A stretch of DNA of 34,731 nucleotides, taken from NCBI RefSeq assembly GCF_947497005.1, contig NZ_CANMFF010000031.1, positions 1 through 34,731 of the forward strand. The letters run 5' to 3'. Shown here one piece after another: positions 23,964 to 30,620 of this stretch. How positions within the stretch are numbered: position 1 is the first letter of the stretch; every line of letters begins with the position of its first letter. This DNA comes from an uncultured Ruegeria sp. (lineage in GTDB: Bacteria > Pseudomonadota > Alphaproteobacteria > Rhodobacterales > Rhodobacteraceae). The position numbers and the translations under genes are program-made. Below the pieces are notes generated by a model. It saw only the letters and a list, made by a program, of their open reading frames with translations. It was not told the DNA's origin and searched no databases.

Positions 23964-24781
23964 AGTTCTGTACTCACTTTGCTCAGGATGATCCGCACGT
24001 AGTCGCGGGTTTCGGTGAAGGGGGGGATGCCGCCATACTGGACGACGCGATGGGGACCGGCGTTGTAGGCGGCGAGCGCCAGTTTCCAGTCTCCAAACTC
24101 ACGGTACTGCGCTGCCAAATAGCGAGCGCCACCGTCGAGATTTTCAGCAGGGTTCTTTGGGTTCACGCCCAGGTCTTTTGCCGTTCCCGGCATGAGCTGC
24201 GCGAAACCGATGGCACCCTTGGGCGACAGGGCATCAGCCCGATACCGGCTTTCCTGCCAGACCAGTGCCATGAACAACTCGGTCGGAACGTCATGCCGTT
24301 CTGCCGCTGCATGGATTTCTTTGACGATCCGTTCCTGCGACCAGCCACCAGAGGCTTTGCGAGGCCGCGGTGCTTTTCCCGCAATCTCGATCTTTGCTGT
24401 CCGCTTCGCTTTGGGCGGTTGTGTCTGTTCGTCCAACTCGTATTCCCGCATCTGGATTGGCTTAACCACGCCATCAACGATTTCTGCCCGCGCACCGTTC
24501 AGGAACACGCTGCCATCGGGTTCGTACTCGATAACCTGGGCAAGAGCGGGGTTTGTCGCCGCAAACCACAGCAAGAAAACCGAGGTGGAGCGACTGAAAA
24601 GCGTCCTAAGGAGTTGGTTAACAAATCCGTGATCGAATTTGATTTCGCGTTGTTTTGAACGGATTGGCTTGGGTAGATTTATCGTTGCCGCTTCGCTTTC
24701 AAGGGCGGAGTCGGATAGGTGGTGGATACAGCCCCATCTGGAGCTCACCACGTTCTCTCTTCGGTGTAGCACCACATGCAT
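23960..24781 (-). CDS. virB1: VirB1 lytic transglycosylase
   Basis: The C-terminal half is an SLT (Slt70-type) domain: ELFMALVWQESRYRADALSP with the catalytic Glu, then GAIGFAQLMPGTAKDLGV and LALAAYNAGP. It opens peptidoglycan for the secretion channel. Upstream is an export-signal-like stretch (LFSRSTSVFLLWFAATNPALA before QVIEYE). The start is doubtful: the only ATG is at 24781, with GGGGA 10 nt upstream, but that would place about 55 residues before the export signal; GTG at 24856 is also open and no start codon lies immediately in front of the signal. It is the first gene of the operon. Confidence 0.85.
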   Translation of the reverse strand: MHVVLHRRENVVSSRWGCIHHLSDSALESEAATINLPKPIRSKQREIKFDHGFVNQLLRTLFSRSTSVFLLWFAATNPALAQVIEYEPDGSVFLNGARAEIVDGVVKPIQMREYELDEQTQPPKAKRTAKIEIAGKAPRPRKASGGWSQERIVKEIHAAAERHDVPTELFMALVWQESRYRADALSPKGAIGFAQLMPGTAKDLGVNPKNPAENLDGGARYLAAQYREFGDWKLALAAYNAGPHRVVQYGGIPPFTETRDYVRIILSKVSTEL

Positions 24782-25065
24782 CGAAGAGAGTTCCCCGCGG
24801 AGAACACCACTCGTTGCTAAGCAGTTCAGCCAAGTTTCGAAGGCCAAGGAGATCACCTTTCCGTTCTTCTAAATAGGTCAGTAAAGTTTACATAATTACT
24901 ATTATGAGGCTCGGAGTCAGATCATCTGAGCAGCAGGAAATTCGATGCCGGGACACAGCACTGAGCCCTTCGCGGGCTTCGTAGACAGCCAGCGTTCAGC
25001 TTGAATCAATCAGCCTGAAGGTCTGACCAAAGTGTCGGGGATGTCCTGCTCTGCGCTGTGGCCGG
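24782..25065. other. Presumed virB promoter region
   Basis: About 280 bp upstream of virB1. An AT-rich patch at 24870-24905 contains the palindrome GTAAAGTTTAC (24881-24891), a plausible regulator site, but I see no convincing -35/-10 pair. A short hairpin AGCCC-TTCGC-GGGCT lies at 24964-24978. No gene is supported here. Confidence 0.3.
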
Positions 25066-25176
25066 TCAGTGCTGTGCGGCCGAAAGCTCAGGCACGTTGT
25101 CTGGGTCCGCACCCATTGACTCTGGCGCGGCGCTGTCCAATCTAGGATCGGCATCTAGGGTTACTGTTTTTACCAT
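25066..25176 (-). CDS. Possible 36-residue peptide
   Basis: ATG at 25176 opens MVKTVTLDADPRLDSAAPES and ends in LSAAQH. AGAGAG lies about 12 nt upstream, a mediocre ribosome binding site. The peptide is acidic and probably disordered. Its position between the thermonuclease gene and virB1 in the same orientation is the only support. Confidence 0.22.
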   Translation of the reverse strand: MVKTVTLDADPRLDSAAPESMGADPDNVPELSAAQH

Positions 25177-25232
25177 AGTACAGTTCTCTCTTGATGTTGG
25201 AGGAATGCCCGGATGGATTTGGGGCGTTTCTT

Positions 25233-25264
25233 GTCCTGTCGATTGTTGGCGCAATCGACAGGAC
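25233..25264. repeat. 13-bp perfect inverted repeat with 6-nt loop
   Basis: GTCCTGTCGATTG and CAATCGACAGGAC are perfectly complementary, separated by TTGGCG. It lies 58 nt beyond the stop of the leftward thermonuclease-like gene. No T tract follows immediately on either strand. It could be a 3' mRNA structure, an operator, or a transfer-origin type dyad. Confidence 0.55.
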
Positions 25265-25322
25265 GGCTCACTTCTCATTAGTTTCGTTTTTTGGTCATCA
25301 AGTCGTTGTTTGATCCTTTCCT

Positions 25323-25736
25323 TCAGCCGCACCAGGACTGGCGTTTGCCGCCGTGGTATGGTCGGGCGAGACCTTCGGAAATCAGGATGGCCCCGACGTC
25401 CTGCCCAGCCACACGCCCAACCGCTAGGAAGCGGTCATGCACGTCCAGATCTGGTTGGATGACCAGCTCTATCTGGTCCGCCGTCTGGATGAGCTCTGTC
25501 AGCCTTGCTTTCGCTTCCAATCCCAGAGTCTTTTCCGCACGGCATTGCGGCCGGTAGGTCTCAGGCGTATCGAAGCCAACGAGCCGGTAGCGGTCGTCGC
25601 CGTGGTCGATCGTGTCACCATCAATGGCAATCACCTCGGACGCGCTCAGAGTCTTTGTTTGTTTTGATGGTTCAATCCAGACCGCAGCAAAGAACAAGGA
25701 CGCGAGTGTAGCGCTGAGAAACAAGAGCCGTTTCAT
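25323..25736 (-). CDS. Exported thermonuclease (SNase) family protein
   Basis: 137 residues with an N-terminal hydrophobic export or anchor segment (LLFLSATLASLFFAAVWI). The SNase/TNase OB-fold is recognisable: VIAIDGDTIDHGDDRYRLVG and FDTPETYRPQC, then LDVHDRFLAVGRV with the Arg typical of the active site, and ILISEGLARPYHGGK. Such small periplasmic nucleases are common next to conjugation genes and on plasmids of alphaproteobacteria. The tail after the fold is short (QSWCG). Its role, whether nuclease on incoming DNA or structural, is unknown. Confidence 0.85.
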   Translation of the reverse strand: MKRLLFLSATLASLFFAAVWIEPSKQTKTLSASEVIAIDGDTIDHGDDRYRLVGFDTPETYRPQCRAEKTLGLEAKARLTELIQTADQIELVIQPDLDVHDRFLAVGRVAGQDVGAILISEGLARPYHGGKRQSWCG

Positions 25737-25784
25737 GTGCCCTGCCCCAGTATTTTGATGAGCCAGGTTCTCGAACGTGACCGA

Positions 25785-26141
25785 TCAGGTTTTGGATTTC
25801 GCGTCCAGGGCCTGAGCTGCTTCGAGACCCTCTGGGGTAATCGACTCGATCGTGTAATCTGATTTGACGCAGAGAATGCGACCGTCGCCAAATTCCTGGT
25901 GATGCTTAAAAAGCCCCGGCCAAAGATCGAACTCTCTGGGCTCAGCGCCCGCTCGAGAAATCTTCGACTTGCACAAGGCTCCGACATAGTTCGGCGAGCT
26001 GTAAATGCAGTGGTACTTAGGTCGTCCAAGGGAAGCGAGTCCGATAAATTCGTAGCGGCATGTAAAGGGAACCTGATCTTCTTTCAGGCCCCGGACCATC
26101 TCGATGGTTACCACAGTGTATTGTCTCTTGTTGTCCGCCAT
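25785..26141 (-). CDS. Hypothetical 118-residue protein
   Basis: ATG at 26141 follows GGGGG with 5 nt spacing. The product has no signal peptide or membrane segment and contains a region with four Cys-or-aromatic residues, VPFTCRYEFIGLASLGRPKY then HCIYSS and ALCKSKI. I recognise no domain. It lies 48 nt upstream of the thermonuclease-like gene on the same strand and is divergent from the gene at 26297, with which it shares an intergenic cluster of CAATATA motifs. Confidence 0.6.
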   Translation of the reverse strand: MADNKRQYTVVTIEMVRGLKEDQVPFTCRYEFIGLASLGRPKYHCIYSSPNYVGALCKSKISRAGAEPREFDLWPGLFKHHQEFGDGRILCVKSDYTIESITPEGLEAAQALDAKSKT

Positions 26142-26197
26142 GACGACCCCCTATGGGCCGTCTTCTACATCCAAAAGTTGTGGACTAAAACACAATC

Positions 26198-26265
26198 TAC
26201 GTCAATATAAGAAAGTACGCCAATATACGATATTGGATTGTCAGAAATATATTGGCCGGATATTG
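26198..26265. promoter_or_regulatory. Cluster of CAATATA direct and inverted repeats between divergent genes
   Basis: TACGTCAATATA (26198-26209) and TACGCCAATATA (26216-26227) are direct repeats offset by 18 nt with one mismatch. CCAATAT-ACG-ATATTGG (26220-26236) is a perfect 7-bp dyad, and TATATTGGC (26248-26256) is an inverted copy, with ATATTG again at 26260-26265. The spacing and the position between two divergent starts suggest a multi-site operator. Confidence 0.5.
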
Positions 26266-26296
26266 CTTAGGCGATTCGCAAGCAGGAGAGACCATC

Positions 26297-27019
26297 TTGA
26301 AACACTCAAAATCCGGAAATCGAACTCGCGCAAAGGCCCTTGCAGTTGCACTCGCTGCACTGCCGGCCACGCAGGCTAGTGCCTATCCAATTGACTGTGC
26401 CATATTCCTTTGCCTCGCCGGAGGTTGGCCAGGTTCGCCTGATTGCGTCGCTGCCAAGGCGGAGTTCATTCGGCGCATCACACCCTACCCGGTCGAACCG
26501 CCGCTCCAACTCTGGCGTTGTCCGATGAACGCGTCAGAAAACTCCTCAGGCGTGAGTCCTATGGAAAGGTTGGAAGCCATCAAAGGCAACAGTGCCAATC
26601 CTGTTCCAGAGCTTCCATCTGACAGTGCTCCTGGGCCAAGGATATTGGACGTTTCAATTTCTTCGGAAGCTGCCCGAGCCGTCTATGGGCAAAGCACAAC
26701 GTCGTCGCAGGTTACTCCGATCAGCGTCGATCTTTCTTCTCCCGATTTCGACGTTGTCAGGTCCATCAGAGTTTGGGATGTGCGCCACTACAGCTATCGC
26801 CGTCGTTCGCGAGAGGGCGATTGTGAGCGCTCGCTTGATCTCGTGGTTGGCACATATGACGACAACGCGAGCTTTCACTGGTCCGAGCGCGCTCCTGCCC
26901 CAATCCCAGTCTGGCTGCCCCTCGGCAATCGCTGTGAGCCTCCCAGCTACTTCCGCGGCGTTGGTGTCGAGTGGACCGACATATTCGGGTTCAGCGATTA
27001 CGAACTCATTCGATACTGA
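26297..27019 (+). CDS. Exported hypothetical protein, TTG start
   Basis: 240 residues starting at TTG 26297, chosen because GGAG lies 9 nt upstream and because the resulting N-terminus is a good signal peptide: basic KHSKSGNRTRAK, hydrophobic ALAVALAALPATQASA, then YPIDC. The mature part starts with a Cys-containing region (CAIFLCLAGGWP and PDCVAAKAEF) and continues with a low-complexity linker and a C-terminal beta-rich region (SIRVWDVRHYSYRRR). I do not recognise the family; the position between the secretion genes and repC suggests a plasmid-conserved accessory protein. Confidence 0.65.
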   Translation: MKHSKSGNRTRAKALAVALAALPATQASAYPIDCAIFLCLAGGWPGSPDCVAAKAEFIRRITPYPVEPPLQLWRCPMNASENSSGVSPMERLEAIKGNSANPVPELPSDSAPGPRILDVSISSEAARAVYGQSTTSSQVTPISVDLSSPDFDVVRSIRVWDVRHYSYRRRSREGDCERSLDLVVGTYDDNASFHWSERAPAPIPVWLPLGNRCEPPSYFRGVGVEWTDIFGFSDYELIRY

Positions 27020-27124
27020 CGTGCTTACCTGCGGCACAACGCGTTGCTCCTGGCTATGCCACCAAAATCGCCAGCCGTATATTTGAACCAGGCCGTTTGG
27101 CCCGGAGGAACACCCCAATCCCAA

Positions 27125-27149
27125 AACAAAAAACCCCCGCAAGGCGGGG
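27125..27149 (-). terminator. Intrinsic terminator of the ctRNA
   Basis: On the minus strand CCCCGC-CTT-GCGGGG forms a tight GC stem, followed by GTTTTTTGTTTT. This is the strongest intrinsic terminator in the window, and it only works leftward, since a T tract is absent on the plus strand. Confidence 0.85.
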
Positions 27150-27183
27150 CCTCAGCGGGGATCTTCTTAAGTCACGTTTGATC
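27125..27183 (-). ncRNA. Counter-transcribed RNA antisense to the repC leader (ctRNA-like)
   Basis: A promoter at 27190-27218 and an intrinsic terminator ending near 27125 define a leftward RNA of about 58 nt. It is fully complementary to the repC leader about 200 nt upstream of the repC start. In repABC plasmids a ctRNA of this size, strand and ending with a strong terminator hairpin lies in front of repC and controls copy number and incompatibility by promoting premature termination of the repC mRNA. The layout here matches that model closely, though repA and repB are absent. Exact ends are estimates. Confidence 0.7.
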
Positions 27184-27189
27184 ACCTGA

Positions 27190-27218
27190 TTTATAGGAAG
27201 TTCCCGAAAATCTGACAA
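27190..27218 (-). promoter_or_regulatory. Sigma70-like promoter of the ctRNA
   Basis: On the minus strand TTGTCA (27213-27218) and TATAAA (27190-27195) are separated by exactly 17 nt; each hexamer has one mismatch to consensus. There is no open frame on this strand downstream, and transcription would end about 58 nt further at the terminator. Confidence 0.7.
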
Positions 27219-27384
27219 GGATAAACGCATCCGTGCGAACGGTTTTTCTTTGTCTTTTGCTGAGGTTCGACCCGCCTTGCTTCCTCAATGAGAAGCACAC
27301 AATGAAACCAATGAACCATACCGAGTGTTCCGCCCAGCGAAGCTGCGATAACAACTCTTACCTTTGCCAGGTGAGGTCGAAACC

Positions 27385-28653
27385 ATGAGCTTCCGGCAAA
27401 TCTCATCCGCCCGAAATCACCAAAAAATGCGCTTCCACGACGGTCTTCCCGAGGGCTGGAACCGTGACAGGTTTCGGCAGCTCTGTGTGTGCTACGCCCA
27501 GATCGGAGGCGCATCGGCCCAGTGTATTCGCACATTAGAGATCATCATCGACATGATCTCACCATCCGCGTTTCGCGACCCGTCTCAGGAACCTTTTTGC
27601 TACGCCCGTCAGGAAACGCTCATAGCCGGGCGTGGCGTGACAGATCGGACAATCCACAATCACGAACGGGAGCTGGAGAAGCTTGGCCTGATCGAACGCA
27701 GGCTTGGCGCAAATGGCGCGCGATGCAAGCGCAAGGGGCTTGGCCTCTTCCTGACCCCAGCCCTGAACCTTATTCCCGAGATGCTTGACGCGGACGTGCA
27801 AAGCAATTCTGAGAAGAAAGAGCATGATGAGTTGCGCGGGGATCGATCACGGCTTTACCGTTATGTGAAACACAGCCTGGCGGTGCTTCATTCACTCCCC
27901 TGCCCGTCTGAAGAGGTCGAGGGCATGATGGTTGAATTTCGATCATGGCTGCGTTCTGACAAGCTGAAATACCTGTCGTTGGATGAGCTCAGGGCACATG
28001 TTCAGGCAGCTCACAACCTTTGGAAAAGGATCGAAGGGCATGTCACTAAACGTGGTGAAATTTCGGGTGAACCCGAAGCTTGTTTCGGGTCCCATATACA
28101 AGACCAAATTGAAGAAACAATTCTGTCCTGTAACGCCGATGGCGAGAGTTCAATGTCCTCGGCAAAAGCCTCGGAACCAGATTGTTCCGGCTCCGGGCCT
28201 GACGGCCCTCCGCATTGCTTAGAAAGCAATCATCCGACAGATACGGCATCACGCAAGGCCCAAAAACTACCGCGGGTGAATAACCACATCCTATATGAAC
28301 TGGCCTCACCCGAGCTGCGCATGCATATCGATATCGCCGGTGGCGGAGTTCAGAATTCCAATCCGAGCCTCTATGCAATTGAGACCGGCGTTTGGTCCCG
28401 ACTTTCAGAGATCGGCACCAATGTCTCCGCCTGGCATGCAGCTATCGAACGATTGACCATCATGGGGGCGCTCCTATCGGGAGTGATCGCAGATGCGAGG
28501 CTGAGTGATCCGCGGCTGCCGCCCGTGGTTAATCCGGGCGGATATCTTCGCGGAATGGTTAAGGCCGATGAACGAGGTGAACTGAACCTGATTTCCAGTT
28601 TCATGGGGCTGTTGGCGCGACGAGCGCGGGAGGAGGAACACGGAATTCGTTAG
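27385..28653 (+). CDS. repC: Solitary RepC-type plasmid replication initiator
   Basis: 422 residues from ATG 27385 (GGTGAGG 8 nt upstream; an upstream TTG at 27364 is less likely). The N-terminal domain carries the helix-turn-helix part of RepC (FCYARQETLIAGRGVTDRTI, then HERELEKLGLIERRLG with winged-helix character), then a helical segment (DRSRLYRYVKHSLAVLH), a variable acidic/Ser-rich linker, and a C-terminal domain ending in the RepC signature NPGGYLRGMVKADERGELNL. RepC initiates replication, with the origin lying within the gene in repABC plasmids. Neither repA nor repB is next to it, so this is a stand-alone copy, possibly still under ctRNA control. Confidence 0.85.
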   Translation: MSFRQISSARNHQKMRFHDGLPEGWNRDRFRQLCVCYAQIGGASAQCIRTLEIIIDMISPSAFRDPSQEPFCYARQETLIAGRGVTDRTIHNHERELEKLGLIERRLGANGARCKRKGLGLFLTPALNLIPEMLDADVQSNSEKKEHDELRGDRSRLYRYVKHSLAVLHSLPCPSEEVEGMMVEFRSWLRSDKLKYLSLDELRAHVQAAHNLWKRIEGHVTKRGEISGEPEACFGSHIQDQIEETILSCNADGESSMSSAKASEPDCSGSGPDGPPHCLESNHPTDTASRKAQKLPRVNNHILYELASPELRMHIDIAGGGVQNSNPSLYAIETGVWSRLSEIGTNVSAWHAAIERLTIMGALLSGVIADARLSDPRLPPVVNPGGYLRGMVKADERGELNLISSFMGLLARRAREEEHGIR

Positions 28654-28780
28654 GGTCGTAAGAGCATTTCAAAACACCTCGGTTTGTGCCCCGCCAACCT
28701 TTCAATTTGATATGCCTCTTCGGCAGGTTTTCGCTCTGTTTCCGCCTCAAGAACAGAACTGTATTCAAATCTGTGATTGG

Positions 28781-28800
28781 CTACGGGAATTCCCGAGTAG
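28781..28800. promoter_or_regulatory. Palindrome upstream of the luxR gene
   Basis: CTACGGGAATTCCCGAGTAG contains a perfect 12-bp palindrome (28784-28795) with partly matching flanks, 60 nt before the luxR start. Length and position fit a lux-box-like operator, but the sequence does not match the Vibrio consensus, so its role is inferred. Confidence 0.35.
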
Positions 28801-28860
28801 TTTATTCAGCTTTAGGTTGCTATGCGGCCTCGACGGCAACGCGGAACAGGAAGATTACCA

Positions 28861-29814
28861 ATGAAAATTGCAGATATTGGCAATTCTGAACTGGACTTCA
28901 GGCAAACTGGGGAGGCGCGCCTTCAGGAAATATGTTCGAGGTTCGGACTGGAGAATGCGTCCTACGCCCATATCGACAAGCATCACAACGTTGTCCACGG
29001 CTGCACCACGTTCCCAGCTGAATGGGTCAGGTACTACGTCGACAACGAACTGGTTCTGGCCGATCCCCTCATTCGGTTCGGCGCCACCATGATAGCACCG
29101 ATAGACTGGTCAGCATTCGACAACCAGACCGACTATGCGGCACTTTTTCAGGCAGCCAGAAGGTTCGGGGTTGGACGCAACGGTCTTTCAATTCCAGTGA
29201 TCAACCCCTTTGGGGAGCGCGGCGTATTTACCGTCACGTCCAATGCGCCTCGTCCAGAATGGGACGCCCTGATCGCGAGAATGCTCCCTGCCCTACGCCA
29301 TGAGGCACAGGTTCTGCACCTGCTTGCCCTAGATGTCATTGAAACCGTATTCAACTTTCCCTCGGATTCCCTGTCTGGGGATGAGTTGGATGTGTTGAAA
29401 ATGCTCGCGTCGGGTTTGATACCGTCCGTCATTGCCAGGCAATTGGGGCACGCTTCCCGAACGGTCGATGCGCTGACTGCTTCGATCACCACCAAGCTCA
29501 AAAGCCGGACGATCGAACAGGCGGTTGCAAGGGCAGTCAGCACCGGTTTTCTGAAGTGGAGCGATTTCTTTGCCGACCCGGTGGCCGAACTGGTCAATAT
29601 GGAAAGTCAGCGGCTTTGCGGTGGGATCGTACGTTGGGGTGGTAGGTCGCACGAGTTCATCGCTTTTGAAGAAGGTCGAACGGTGCGCAATCTCGAGAGC
29701 TTCCACGCGGTTCAAGTTGAAAATCTAGCTGGAGAATACAATCTGGACATCAACGAAGTACTTGAGGCAATTGGTGCAAACAAAAAACAAGTTGTTTGGA
29801 TCAGACGTATTTGA
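28861..29814 (+). CDS. Orphan LuxR-type regulator with autoinducer-binding domain and C-terminal extension
   Basis: 317 residues from ATG 28861 (GGAAG 7 nt upstream). Residues about 15-155 are an autoinducer-binding domain with YAHIDKHHNVVHGCTTFP and the segment EWVRYYVDNELVLADPLIR then APIDWSAF, containing the Trp, Tyr and Asp typical of acyl-homoserine-lactone pockets. Residues 171-231 are a LuxR helix-turn-helix (SGDELDVLKMLASGLIPSVI then ARQLGHASRTVDAL), somewhat divergent. About 85 further residues follow, which LuxR proteins normally lack. No luxI homologue is in the window, so it is an orphan. Confidence 0.85.
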   Translation: MKIADIGNSELDFRQTGEARLQEICSRFGLENASYAHIDKHHNVVHGCTTFPAEWVRYYVDNELVLADPLIRFGATMIAPIDWSAFDNQTDYAALFQAARRFGVGRNGLSIPVINPFGERGVFTVTSNAPRPEWDALIARMLPALRHEAQVLHLLALDVIETVFNFPSDSLSGDELDVLKMLASGLIPSVIARQLGHASRTVDALTASITTKLKSRTIEQAVARAVSTGFLKWSDFFADPVAELVNMESQRLCGGIVRWGGRSHEFIAFEEGRTVRNLESFHAVQVENLAGEYNLDINEVLEAIGANKKQVVWIRRI

Positions 29815-29906
29815 GTCAGATTCTTGATGCGGCACGCTACTCGGGATCGGCCCGGGACGTTCCTGGCAATGTGTTAGAATGTTGCAATACGGAATGGTGG
29901 TTCAAC

Positions 29907-30620
29907 ATGACTTCGCATGAAAACAAACGTAGGCTCTTTGAAGTTGTTGGTGAAAATCCAAAAGCCCATCTGAGCCCGTAGTGCTGGCGCAGCCGCATGG
30001 CACTGGCGCATAAACAACTCAGCTTTGACTCAGAGCCATGGCACATAACCGAAAAGCAACGGATCGCGCGTTCCGGCGGAGTGATGGCCCCGGTCTTGGT
30101 AGATGGCGAGCAGTGGATTCGGGACAGTTGGGACATAGCATCCTATCTCGATGACACTTATCCGGCCCATCCTCTGTTTGCTGGACCTTCCGGCAAGGCA
30201 AAGTCGCTGTTCGTCAATCATTGGGCGGATAACACGCTGCACCCGCTGATCTTTCGCACTGTTATTGCAGAACAGTTTCCCCTGACGGCGAATTGCGACA
30301 AAGACTATTATCAGGAACGAACCCTGCGCAAATTTGGCCAAAGCGTCGAGGAGGTTGGGGCCGATCCGGAAACTGCCCGGCGCGCCACTATGCTCGCTCT
30401 GAGCCCGCTTGAGGCAACACTCGTCGAATCCTCTTTTCTGGGCGGGGTAACGCCAGATTATTCGGACTATATCCTGTTCGGAACATTCCAGTGGGCCCGG
30501 GTTGTCAGCCTGACCGCATTCTGGCCGCCTGACAGCGCTCTGCACCGCTGGTTCGAGGACCTGCTGAACGCATTTGATGAAATGGGGCGGGCACAACCGC
30601 CGCGCAGCGCTTTAGGGTAA
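29907..30620 (+). pseudogene. Glutathione S-transferase gene interrupted by in-frame TAG
   Basis: From ATG 29907 the frame reads LFEVVGENPKAHLSP, TAG (29979-29981), CWRSRMALAHKQLSF and on to 30620 without change of frame: a GST of 237 codons with an amber at codon 25. The motif SP(Y/H/F)CWRxRMALAHK is the N-terminal thioredoxin-fold signature of this class, so the stop replaces an aromatic residue next to the glutathione site (one base from Tyr). The rest is intact: APVLVDGEQWIRDSWDIASYL and the helical C-terminal domain. A restart at ATG 29997 would yield a protein without the first strand and the SP-C motif. Its end overlaps the convergent GMC gene by 9 nt. Confidence 0.8.

Larger units (their letters stand above)
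27020..27384. other. repC leader region with antisense RNA gene
   Basis: 365 bp between the exported protein gene and repC. It holds the minus-strand promoter, RNA and terminator described separately. The plus-strand promoter for repC should also be here or upstream; I cannot place it with confidence. Confidence 0.5.
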
